A stretch of DNA of 64,000 nucleotides from Streptomyces sp. CA-210063 (GTDB lineage: Bacteria; Actinomycetota; Actinomycetes; Streptomycetales; Streptomycetaceae). Positions 1 to 7,402 of this stretch are shown in pieces (within the stretch, counting starts at the first letter, position 1; the number at the start of each line of letters is the position of its first letter). The DNA is taken from the NCBI RefSeq assembly GCF_024612015.1, contig NZ_CP102512.1:1674001-1738000 (forward strand), given 5' to 3'. Position numbers and translations under genes: made by a program. The notes beneath the pieces were generated by a model that did not search any database, was not told the DNA's origin, and was given only the letters and a program-made list of their open reading frames with translations.

Positions 1-420
1 GCCGCACGTGGCTGTGGTGTCGCTCAGCGCGCATTCGAGCTCGGTGTCCGGTACGCCCAGCAGCGCCACACTTTCGGCAAGCAGATCGCCCAGCACCAGG
101 CGATCCAGTTCAAGCTGGCCGAGATGGCTACCAAGGTCGAGGCCGCCCATGCGATGATGGTGAACGCAGCGCGCAAAAAGGACTCGGGCGAACGAAACGA
201 CCTCGAAGCAGGGATGGCGAAGTACCTCGCCTCCGAATACTGCAAAGAAGTCGTCGAGGACGCTTTCCGGATCCACGGCGGTTACGGCTTCTCCAAGGAG
301 TACGAGATCGAGCGCCTCTACCGTGAGGCGCCGATGCTGCTGATCGGTGAAGGTACCGCCGAAATCCAGAAAATGATCATCGGCCGTCGACTGCTCGAAG
401 AGTATCGATTCCAGGGCTAG
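1..420 (+). CDS. Acyl-CoA dehydrogenase, C-terminal part (5' end outside window)
   Basis: The reading frame is open from base 1 and ends in TAG at 418-420, giving the last 139 residues of an acyl-CoA dehydrogenase. The C-terminal helical domain is recognisable: RHTFGKQIAQHQAIQ near the start, then RIHGGYGFSKEYEIERLYR, then GEGTAEIQKMIIGRRLL at the end. The family oxidises acyl-CoA thioesters at the alpha-beta bond with FAD and passes electrons to ETF in the cytoplasm. In Streptomyces a gene of this type commonly lies between ethylmalonyl-CoA pathway genes and psd-pssA, so methylsuccinyl-CoA dehydrogenase is a reasonable but unproven assignment. The catalytic glutamate region lies outside the window, so substrate class cannot be read here. 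Confidence 0.9.
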   Translation, partial: AARGCGVAQRAFELGVRYAQQRHTFGKQIAQHQAIQFKLAEMATKVEAAHAMMVNAARKKDSGERNDLEAGMAKYLASEYCKEVVEDAFRIHGGYGFSKEYEIERLYREAPMLLIGEGTAEIQKMIIGRRLLEEYRFQG

Positions 421-601
421 TCGAGGGCCGGATGCCTGATTCGGGGTGTTTTCTTCGAGAAGGAGATCACACCCTGTCAGCACTCTTCGGTCGCCGACTC
501 GACTTCCTGGCTTGCCCAGTTGCGGTCGGCGACCGGTACGATCCCTGGGAAAGCCGCCGTCCCCAGTCACCGCGCGGCATCATCCGCTACGAAGGTCATC
601 C

Positions 602-1258
602 ATGCCCCACAGCCAAACCTCTGCACCACGCGACAGCCTCGTCGGCGTACGGCTCGCGCGCGGAGCATCGCCGTGGCTTCTCCCGACCGTCGCCACCGCA
701 GCACTCAGCCTCGCCCGCTCGCGTCGCTCCGGCGCCGCCCGGGCCGTGGCCGTACCCGCCACCGCGCTGGCGGCGGGCATGCTGTGGTTCTTCCGCGACC
801 CCGAGCGTGAGATCGCCCAGGGCCGGGTCATCTCGCCCGCCGACGGAGTGGTGCAGAGCATCATGCCGTGGAAGGACGGCCGCACCCGCGTCGCGATCTT
901 CATGAGCCCGCTCAATGTCCACGTCAACCGCGCGCCGCTCAGCGGCACGGTGACGTCGGTCGAGCACATCCCGGGTGGGTTCGTTCCGGCGTTCAACAAG
1001 GAGAGCGAGAACAACGAGCGCGTCGTCTGGCACTTCGACACCGAACTCGGTGACATCGAGATGATCCAGATCGCCGGCGCCGTGGCTCGCCGCATCGTTC
1101 CGTACCTCCCCGAGGGCACCAAGGTCGAGCAGGGTGACCGGATCGGGCTGATCCGCTTCGGCTCGCGCGTCGACATCTACCTGCCCGAGGGTGTGGAGAT
1201 CGACGTCGAGGTGGGTCAGAAGACCGTGGCTGGGGTGACTCGCATTGACCGTGATTGA
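602..1258 (+). CDS. psd: Phosphatidylserine decarboxylase proenzyme
   Basis: Predicted protein of 218 residues that decarboxylates phosphatidylserine to phosphatidylethanolamine at the membrane. Residues 15-60 hold a hydrophobic anchor, followed by FFRDPER and the HVNRAPLSG motif typical of short bacterial and archaeal-type Psd proteins. The autocleavage site that makes the pyruvoyl group is visible as RFGSR near residue 190, with the cut between Gly and Ser. The ATG at 602 was chosen because GAAGG lies 7 nt upstream and the protein then has the usual length; a longer open frame upstream has no family similarity. The 3' end overlaps pssA by 14 nt, so the two phospholipid genes are co-transcribed and probably translationally coupled. 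Confidence 0.95.
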   Translation: MPHSQTSAPRDSLVGVRLARGASPWLLPTVATAALSLARSRRSGAARAVAVPATALAAGMLWFFRDPEREIAQGRVISPADGVVQSIMPWKDGRTRVAIFMSPLNVHVNRAPLSGTVTSVEHIPGGFVPAFNKESENNERVVWHFDTELGDIEMIQIAGAVARRIVPYLPEGTKVEQGDRIGLIRFGSRVDIYLPEGVEIDVEVGQKTVAGVTRIDRD

Positions 1259-2117
1259 TCCGGAGACCCAGCCCGGCCAGACCGGGACCGGCTGGGTGCC
1301 CGACGTCGACGAGGTGGAGGACGACGCGGAGGAGATGCCGCTGTCACTCCGTCTGTCGATAGCGGACACGCTCACGCTGGGCAACGCCACGTGTGGCTTC
1401 ATGGCGGTGTACTTCACGACCACCGGCATCCTGATCCCGCATCTCACCGGCAGCCAGGAGTCGGGCATGGCCCGGCACAGCGCGGCCACCGCCGTGATCC
1501 TGATGCTGTGCGCGGCGATCTTCGACCTGTTCGACGGGCTGGTGGCGCGCAAGCTCCGCTCCTCGCCGATGGGCGCGGAGCTGGACAACCTCTCCGACCT
1601 GATCAGCTTCGGCCTGGCGCCGGCGTACTTCGTCCTCGTCTACGGCATGGTCGCCGACGACGCGCACCAGCGTGTGGCCGCGGTGGGCGCGATCGTCGTA
1701 CTGCTGGCCGTGGTGCTGAGGCTCGCGAGATTCTCCTGTGTGACGGTCAAGGACGGCACGTTCCAGGGCATGCCGTCGCCGTTCGGCGCGCTGACCGTCG
1801 TGTCGATCGTGCTCCTGGAGCTGCCCTTCGTGGCGACCCTCCTGGCGATCCTCGGCACGGCGTGGCTGATGGTGAGCCGGGTCGAGTACCCGAAGCCGCG
1901 GGGTCCCCTCGCGGTGGCGATGCTCTCCTGGATCGTCCTCTCCATGGGGCTGCTGATGGCCTGGGCCTTCGACGCCCCCGGCGGCCAGCTCCTCCTCCAG
2001 ACCGGCTGTGCCCTGCAGCTCGTCATGGGCGCGGTGATCCCCCTCTTCGCCACGGCGCGGCGGGTGAACAACTTCCGTGACAACCGGCGCGAGGCACGGG
2101 CGGCGCAGCTGCCCTGA
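1245..2117 (+). CDS. pssA: CDP-diacylglycerol-serine O-phosphatidyltransferase
   Basis: Integral membrane enzyme of 290 residues that makes phosphatidylserine from CDP-diacylglycerol and serine, the substrate of the adjacent Psd. The CDP-alcohol phosphotransferase signature D-x2-DG-x2-AR-x8-G-x3-D-x3-D is complete (DLFDGLVARK then MGAELDNLSD) near residues 92-116, with about eight hydrophobic segments after an acidic N-terminal tail. The start is either TTG at 1245 or GTG at 1251; both lie inside the 3' end of psd, which supports coupling but does not decide between them. A strong hairpin follows the stop codon and should end the operon. Confidence 0.93.
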   Translation: MTVIDPETQPGQTGTGWVPDVDEVEDDAEEMPLSLRLSIADTLTLGNATCGFMAVYFTTTGILIPHLTGSQESGMARHSAATAVILMLCAAIFDLFDGLVARKLRSSPMGAELDNLSDLISFGLAPAYFVLVYGMVADDAHQRVAAVGAIVVLLAVVLRLARFSCVTVKDGTFQGMPSPFGALTVVSIVLLELPFVATLLAILGTAWLMVSRVEYPKPRGPLAVAMLSWIVLSMGLLMAWAFDAPGGQLLLQTGCALQLVMGAVIPLFATARRVNNFRDNRREARAAQLP

Positions 2118-2136
2118 CTCTCGTTCCAGCACTGAC

Positions 2137-2173
2137 AGGTGTGGCCCGAGCCTCCCCGGCTCGGGCCACACCT
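2137..2173 (+). terminator. Strong hairpin ending the psd-pssA operon
   Basis: A perfect 14-bp inverted repeat (AGGTGTGGCCCGAG and its complement) encloses a 9-nt loop 20 nt after the pssA stop. There is no long U tract, as is usual for GC-rich actinobacterial terminators. Confidence 0.85.
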
Positions 2174-2321
2174 GTTTCGCGTTCAAGGGCGTCCACGGTT
2201 TGCTCTTGAGGGGTCAACTAGCTGGCGTGGGGGCCCAGTTGCCAGGACCCACGGAGGGGAGGACGGTGGAAAAGGATGACTTTCATCCCACTTGCCCCTA
2301 TGTGACCGTCAGGAGATGGGC

Positions 2322-3530
2322 ATGACGTCCTACGAACTCAGAGAGCACAAGGTCAAGCACTTGTCGACGGTCCCGGCGACCGAGGACGTCGAGATCGAAC
2401 TGGCCGTCCGGGAGTACGACGGCACCCCCACCGGGCAGGACCGCGAGCCGGTGCTGATGCTCCACGGCAGGAGCGTGCCTGCGTTGCCAGGGTTCGACCT
2501 CGCGCCGGTGCCCGGCGGCGACCCCAACCGGTACAGCTGGGCTCAGGAACTCGCGCAGGCTCATTACGACGTCTTCATCATGGATCTCCAGGGCTCCGGC
2601 CGGTCAACCCGCCCCGGGCCGATGGACGATCCGTGCAACGCCAACCCGGCGCAGCAACAACCGGTCCTCGTCGACCACACCATCCCGGCGCCCTGCCCGC
2701 CCCAGTACACGTCCGAGCTGGGCAATGCCGAGAGTGACGGGGCAGAGCTGGCGGCGGTGGTGAAGTTCATCAAGTCCCAGGTGGGCACCGGGAAGCGGAT
2801 CCGCTTCGTCGGCTGGTCCGCAGCCGCGTTCGTCATGGGCCCCTACACCCTCCAGCACCCCGACGATGTCGAGAGCCTGTTTCTGATCGCCCCGATGTTC
2901 CCGCCGCGAGGCCGGTGGTCGGGAAAGACCGAAGACCCCTTCGGGCGCCCGCCGGGGGTCACGACACTGCCCGTGGGCCAGCCGCCCAACCAGTTCGGTT
3001 TCCCGATGAATGTCGGCAGCAAGGGTGGCTTCACGAGGCCGCTGACCGGCCCCCTGTGGGAGGCCGGCATCGGCGAGCGTGTGTGGGCCGCCTGCATGGA
3101 GGTCGACCCCGTCGGCAGCAAGTGGGGACCCCAGACGAACGGCGACTACGAGGGCGTCCTGCGGTACCGGAACACCTACTGGTGGGGCTGGAACAGCAAG
3201 ACCGTGCCGCACATGAGCGAGGGCAGGCACGTGCTCGGCGACAGGGTCCCCGTACTCATCCTCTACGGGGAACTGGACCGGACGGCCAACACGCAGACGT
3301 CGATGCCCGACGACCTGTACTTCTCCGTTCCGGACCTCTATGCGGCCATCGGGGGCTCGGAGAAGCTGATGTTCTGCTTCGAGGCATCGAGCCACTCCCT
3401 GGTCTGGGAGACCACCGCCCAGGCCATCCACCACTACTCGAAGCACTGGTTCAAGAACGGCAAGGTGGAGGGCGTGAGCAGCGGCAAGTACTTCAGGGAA
3501 CTGGACGGGAATCTGATTCCCGTCCAGTAG
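2322..3530 (+). CDS. Alpha/beta hydrolase, cytoplasmic
   Basis: Protein of 402 residues with an alpha/beta hydrolase fold. LMLHGRS near residue 45 is the oxyanion region. The nucleophile elbow reads G-W-S-A-A, so the usual last glycine is replaced by alanine. The acid residue is in ILYGELDR and the histidine in SSHSLVWE near the C-terminus. No signal peptide is visible. The second ATG (2322) was preferred over 2316 because AGGAG at 2311-2315 then has a 6-nt spacing. Substrate is unknown; the long lid between elbow and acid residue suggests an esterase, epoxide-hydrolase-like or prolyl-peptidase-like enzyme. The gene is monocistronic and converges on the glycerate kinase gene with only 21 nt between stop codons. 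Confidence 0.8.
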   Translation: MTSYELREHKVKHLSTVPATEDVEIELAVREYDGTPTGQDREPVLMLHGRSVPALPGFDLAPVPGGDPNRYSWAQELAQAHYDVFIMDLQGSGRSTRPGPMDDPCNANPAQQQPVLVDHTIPAPCPPQYTSELGNAESDGAELAAVVKFIKSQVGTGKRIRFVGWSAAAFVMGPYTLQHPDDVESLFLIAPMFPPRGRWSGKTEDPFGRPPGVTTLPVGQPPNQFGFPMNVGSKGGFTRPLTGPLWEAGIGERVWAACMEVDPVGSKWGPQTNGDYEGVLRYRNTYWWGWNSKTVPHMSEGRHVLGDRVPVLILYGELDRTANTQTSMPDDLYFSVPDLYAAIGGSEKLMFCFEASSHSLVWETTAQAIHHYSKHWFKNGKVEGVSSGKYFRELDGNLIPVQ

Positions 3531-3557
3531 AGGCTCAGGTCCCGTAGAGGCTCAGGT
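3527..3557. repeat. 17-bp direct duplication spanning two convergent stop codons
   Basis: The 14-nt string GTAGAGGCTCAGGT occurs at 3527-3540 and 3544-3557 (period 17). The first copy carries the TAG stop of the plus-strand hydrolase and the second carries the TGA stop of the minus-strand glycerate kinase. Confidence 0.8.
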
Positions 3558-4721
3558 GAGGAAGTCCCGGCCGATCCGCTCGGCCACCAGCTCCAGGATC
3601 GGCCCCGCCTCGGCGATGCAGCGCTCGACGTCCGGCTCGACCTCCGTCAGGGGGTACGCCCGGCGGATGCCCGCACGCCCCAGCGCCTGCGGGGGCAGCG
3701 CCAGGCGGCCGCAGACGGCCACGACCTCCTTGTCGGCGGCCCGGGCGGCGGCCGCGACCCCCGCCGGGGCCTTGCCGTGGAGGGTCTGTTCGTCCAGCGA
3801 GCCCTCGCCGGTGATCACCAGCGTGGCCTTCTCCAGCGCCGCCGCGAAGCCCAGGACGTCGAGCATGACCTCGATGCCGGGGCGGAAGCGGGCACCGAGG
3901 ATGAGGGCGCCGTAGCCGATACCGCCGGCGGCGCCCGCGCCGGGGGCGAGCGCGTGCTCGGCGGCGCGGCTGCCGACCGTCTGCTCCAGGACGGCCGCGA
4001 AGTGGGCCAGGGCCGCGTCCAGCGTCGCCACGTCCTGGGGGCTCGCGCCCTTCTGCGGCCCGTACACGGCGGGGGCGCCCTTCGGGCCCGTCAGCGGGTT
4101 GTCGACATCGCTCGCCAGGACGAAGTCGATCGACGCGAACCTGTCGTCGAGGCCCGCGAGGTCCGCCGTCACCAGATCGCGCAGGCCCCCGCCGCCGGGG
4201 CCGACCGGCTCACCGGCGGCGTTCAGGAAGCGTGCGCCCAGCGCGGCGAGCATGCCCGCGCCCCCGTCCGTCGTGGCGCTGCCGCCGACGCCGAACACGA
4301 TCGTGCGGGCGCCCGCGTCGAGCGCGGCGCGCAGCAGCTCTCCGGAGCCGTACGTGGTGGCCGTGAGCGGCGCGAAGACCCCGGCGGGGAGCCGCTGCAG
4401 CCCGCCGGCCTCCGCCATCTCGACGACGGCCGTGTCGCCGCGCAGCGCGTAGGCGGCGGTGACGGGCTCGCCCAGCGGCCCGGTGACCCGTACCTCACGT
4501 CGTTCGAACCCGGCCGCGACCGCCGCGGCCACCGTGCCGTCGCCTCCGTCGGCCACCGGCAGCGCCTCGATCTCCAGGTCGGGCAGGACCCGGCGCAGGC
4601 CCGCCGTCACCCGCTCGGCGACCTGGACGGCCGTCAGCGTGCCCTTGAACTTGTCCGCGGCGATCAGCACCCGCGGGGTTGCCCTGCCCGTGCCGATCCC
4701 GTCCACTGCGGCGTTCGCCAC
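3552..4721 (-). CDS. Glycerate kinase (GckA/GlxK type)
   Basis: Protein of 389 residues of the glycerate kinase type 1 family, which phosphorylates glycerate with ATP to feed glyoxylate, serine or sugar-acid breakdown into glycolysis. The N-terminal substrate motif ADKFKGTLTA, the repeated glycine-rich GVGGSATTDGGAGM loop and ITGEGSLDEQT near residue 300 are diagnostic. The GTG at 4721 was preferred over an upstream ATG at 4760 because GAGGGG lies about 7 nt before it and the protein then matches family length. The gene stands alone, with 516 bp of repeat-containing spacer upstream. Confidence 0.93.
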   Translation of the reverse strand: MANAAVDGIGTGRATPRVLIAADKFKGTLTAVQVAERVTAGLRRVLPDLEIEALPVADGGDGTVAAAVAAGFERREVRVTGPLGEPVTAAYALRGDTAVVEMAEAGGLQRLPAGVFAPLTATTYGSGELLRAALDAGARTIVFGVGGSATTDGGAGMLAALGARFLNAAGEPVGPGGGGLRDLVTADLAGLDDRFASIDFVLASDVDNPLTGPKGAPAVYGPQKGASPQDVATLDAALAHFAAVLEQTVGSRAAEHALAPGAGAAGGIGYGALILGARFRPGIEVMLDVLGFAAALEKATLVITGEGSLDEQTLHGKAPAGVAAAARAADKEVVAVCGRLALPPQALGRAGIRRAYPLTEVEPDVERCIAEAGPILELVAERIGRDFLT

Positions 4722-4760
4722 CTTGCGTTCCCCTCGCTCATCAAGCCTTGCGCATGTCAA

Positions 4761-5276
4761 GGCAGTCGCGCCGCTGCGACCCTAACCGCCCTGGCCCCGC
4801 TCCGCCATGCCCCGTCCCGCCCACCGAACACACGGCAGGCGTGGCCGAGGACGGCCTCGTCGAAGCCAGGGGCGGGTCCGGGGGCGGCCCCCGGAGCCAA
4901 GGGCGGGGCCGGGGCGGACCCCGGGACCGGGCGGACGGGGGGGCGGCCTCCGATGCCGTATGCGGGGCTGGGGGCGGACCCCAGCACCACAAGCGGATCC
5001 GGGACCCGGACGCCGTATGGGGGCCGGACGAAGGCGGGCCCCACGCTCGTACGCCAACCGGGGCGGCGCGCCCCCAACCACAAGCAGGTCCCGGGCCCCG
5101 ACGCCGTTCGTGGGCCGGACGAAGGCGGGCCCCACGCCGTACGCCGACCGGGGGCCTCCGACGCCCGCGTCGCGGAGCCGGTGGCGCCGTTCGCCGATGT
5201 CCTCAGCGTCGCCCGTCGCCCCACCCGCACGCCGTTCCCCGAGCAGCCCCGGCCCGAATTGGGTAGACCTTCACCC
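4761..5276. repeat. Gene-free 516-bp spacer with a 91-bp direct duplication
   Basis: No gene is supported here although several frames stay open because of extreme GC. Two imperfect copies of a 91-bp unit lie at about 4974-5064 and 5065-5155. Exact blocks such as GGGCCGGACGAAGGCGGGCC recur at 5021 and 5112. A third, shorter and more diverged copy is discernible at about 4930-4985. No promoter consensus stands out. Confidence 0.6.
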
Positions 5277-6374
5277 ATGACGCCCATGACCCCCATGACC
5301 GCGATGCCCCCCGTGGGCACGGAACTCGCCGACCGCGTTCACGGGGGCTGGCTGGGCAGGATCGCGGGCAACATGCTCGGGAAGCCGGTCGAGCAGGGTG
5401 ATGTGTGGACGCGGGAGCGGATCGACGGCTATCTGCGGCGGACGGGGGGCCTGCCTCTCACCGACTACCTCCCGGAGCCGGTCAGTGAGAGCGACGGGCT
5501 CGCGATGCGGCCGGAGTGGCGGAGTTGCGTACGCGGCCGGATCCACGGCAGCTGCCGGGACGACGACATCGACTACGCGATCCTCGGGCTGCACCTCCTG
5601 GAGACACACGGCTTCGGCTTCAGCACCGAGCAGGTCGGCGACCTGTGGCTGCTGCGGCTGCCGTATCTGCAGACGTTCACGGCGGAACGCGCGGCCTACC
5701 GCAATCTGGCGAACGGCCTGAAGCCACCGCTGACGGCCACGTACGACAACCCCTACCAGGAGTGGATCGGCGCCCTCATCCGTGCCGACGTCTACGGCTG
5801 GACCTGCCCGGGCCGGCCCCGGCAGGCGGCCTCGCTGGCCCGGCGCGACGCGGTGCTGTCGCACACCGGCAACGGGGTGTACGGGGCGATGTGGGCGGCG
5901 GCGCTGATCGCGGCGGCGTTCACGGCGCCCGGGGTGCGGGCGGCCGTGGACGAGGCGTTGGCGGTGATCCCGGCGAGCAGCCGCCTCGCCCGGATCGTGC
6001 GGCGGGTCGCCTCGCTGCACGACACCGGGTTGACATGGGAGGACACGCTCACGACGGTGGGCGAGGAGACCGCCGGGCCGGGCTGGATCCACGTCGTGCC
6101 GAACGTCGCGGTGCTGACCGCCGGTCTGCTGTACGGCGAGGGCGACTTCACCCGCACGATCGCGCTGACCGTCCGCGGCGGCCTGGACACCGACTCCAAC
6201 GGGGCCACCGCCGGTTCGGTGGCGGGTGTGCTGTGCGGGGCGGCGGCGATTCCGGACCGGTGGAAGGACCCGCTGGAGGACACCGTGCGCAGCGCCGTGT
6301 TCGGCTTCGACGGGGTGCGCATCAGCGAACTCGCGGAGCGCACGGCCCGGTTGGCGGTGGCCTCCGGCCCCTGA
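5277..6374 (+). CDS. ADP-ribosylglycohydrolase family protein (DraG-like)
   Basis: Protein of about 365 residues that probably removes ADP-ribose from protein, nucleic acid or small-molecule substrates using a dinuclear Mg centre. GRIAGNMLGKPVEQ begins the fold near residue 27. The metal ligands are visible in RDDDIDYA near residue 100 and in the C-terminal LDTDSNGATAG. Four in-frame ATG codons lie within the first 30 nt (5277, 5286, 5295, 5304); none has a clear ribosome site, so the exact start is uncertain. TAGACC at 5265 resembles a leaderless promoter -10 box. The downstream NUDIX gene acts on related nucleotide-sugar chemistry, but it has its own promoter-like box and is 110 bp away. 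Confidence 0.85.
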   Translation: MTPMTPMTAMPPVGTELADRVHGGWLGRIAGNMLGKPVEQGDVWTRERIDGYLRRTGGLPLTDYLPEPVSESDGLAMRPEWRSCVRGRIHGSCRDDDIDYAILGLHLLETHGFGFSTEQVGDLWLLRLPYLQTFTAERAAYRNLANGLKPPLTATYDNPYQEWIGALIRADVYGWTCPGRPRQAASLARRDAVLSHTGNGVYGAMWAAALIAAAFTAPGVRAAVDEALAVIPASSRLARIVRRVASLHDTGLTWEDTLTTVGEETAGPGWIHVVPNVAVLTAGLLYGEGDFTRTIALTVRGGLDTDSNGATAGSVAGVLCGAAAIPDRWKDPLEDTVRSAVFGFDGVRISELAERTARLAVASGP

Positions 6375-6472
6375 GCGCCGGTCGTTCCGCTCCCCCAGCG
6401 GCATTCGCCCCGCTCCCCGCGCGCCGGTTCCTCCGCCCCCGAGCGCCCATGTCCCGCCCCTCGGCCGCCGTC

Positions 6473-6478
6473 TACGCT
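6473..6478 (+). promoter_or_regulatory. Leaderless-type -10 box for the NUDIX gene
   Basis: TACGCT matches TANNNT and ends 6 nt before the ATG at 6485, the spacing seen in leaderless Streptomyces transcripts. There is no Shine-Dalgarno sequence. This favours 6485 over the in-frame ATG at 6449. Confidence 0.5.
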
Positions 6479-6484
6479 TCCTGG

Positions 6485-6976
6485 ATGGCCACTCCAGACT
6501 TTGCCGCGTACATCGCGAGCCTGCCCCGTGTCCTCGCCGGCGCCGCCGCGGTCTTCCGGGACGCCGAGGGCAGGGTGCTGCTCGTCGAGCCCAACTACCG
6601 TGAGGGATGGGCGCTTCCGGGCGGGACGATCGAGTCGGACGACGGCGAGACCCCGAGGCAGGGCGCGCGGCGCGAGACGGCCGAGGAGATCGGGCTCGAC
6701 GTCGAGCTGGGGCGGCTGCTCGCCGTGGACTGGGTGCACGGGGTGGGGCGCCCGCCGCTGGTGGCGTATGTGTACGACGGCGGTGTGCTCGGCGAGGAGG
6801 ACCTGAAGCGGATCCGCTTGCAGGAGGAGGAGCTGCTGTCGTGGCGGCTCGTCCCGCGTGCCGAACTCACCGGGTACCTCCTGGGCACGCTCGGCCTCCG
6901 CGTTCTCGCCGCCCTCGACGCGCTGGCGGACGGCACAGGTCCGGTCGAACTGGAGAACGGCAACCGGGTGGACTGA
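6485..6976 (+). CDS. NUDIX hydrolase
   Basis: Small cytoplasmic protein of 163 residues. The NUDIX box is present as GGTIESDDGE followed seven residues later by RETAEEIGL; the first spacer is two residues longer than the consensus G-x5-E. The family cleaves nucleoside diphosphates linked to another moiety; the substrate cannot be read from sequence. The start at 6485 is supported by an apparent leaderless promoter. The gene follows an ADP-ribosylglycohydrolase, so ADP-ribose is one conceivable substrate, but this is inference only. Confidence 0.88.
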   Translation: MATPDFAAYIASLPRVLAGAAAVFRDAEGRVLLVEPNYREGWALPGGTIESDDGETPRQGARRETAEEIGLDVELGRLLAVDWVHGVGRPPLVAYVYDGGVLGEEDLKRIRLQEEELLSWRLVPRAELTGYLLGTLGLRVLAALDALADGTGPVELENGNRVD

Positions 6977-7402
6977 ACCGGCGAAAAACCGACGAAGGCG
7001 CGAAGAAGGACCGGCGAAGATCAGCCACGGCAGTGCCATGCGGCTGTCGTCCACCGGTGACAGGAGTCAGCTGACATCCTGTCAACTCCCCTTGCACAGA
7101 ACGTGAGGAAGGTGAGCGCTTCACTTAATGGAAATTTAAAGCGCTGGCTGAAAACGCTGCCCGCCCGTCACTCCAGCATCTAGGCTGACATCACCCCGAC
7201 CGAGCGATCCCGCCTCTTCACCTCGCTCCGGAACCGGGGCAGCACTCGGGACACCCGTGACCGGCGGCCCGGGCGCGGGCCGTGGCTCCGGGAGATCCGG
7301 AGCTTCTGGGGAACGGCCACCGGGAGCCGCCCGGACCAGTCGGTCTCCCCCCCCACTGCGGGCCATTTCTCGCCCGTCCTCACCGAACAGGCAGCTGAGG
7401 TC
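6977..7402. other. 426-bp intergenic region before the kinase gene
   Basis: No gene is supported. The region holds an 8-bp-arm inverted repeat at 7058-7084, a second 7-bp-arm dyad AGCGCTT/AAGCGCT at 7115-7121 and 7139-7145 around an AT-rich loop, and a long run of C near 7349. It most likely carries the promoter and control sites of the kinase gene, but I could not assign -35 and -10 boxes. Confidence 0.5.
7058..7084. promoter_or_regulatory. Inverted repeat upstream of the kinase gene
   Basis: Arms TGACAGGA (7058-7065) and TCCTGTCA (7077-7084) are perfect complements around 11 nt; an inner palindrome TGACA-TCC-TGTCA overlaps at 7072-7084. It could be an operator or a weak terminator for the NUDIX gene. 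Confidence 0.4.

Noticed and set aside
602..1258. Longer Psd starting at GTG 446
   Set aside because: The added 52 residues show no similarity to Psd, and the ATG at 602 has a suitable ribosome site.
3777..5276. Long plus-strand open frame running through the glycerate kinase gene into the ADP-ribosylglycohydrolase gene
   Set aside because: The upstream part is the antisense of glycerate kinase and of a GC-rich spacer; family similarity begins only at 5277.
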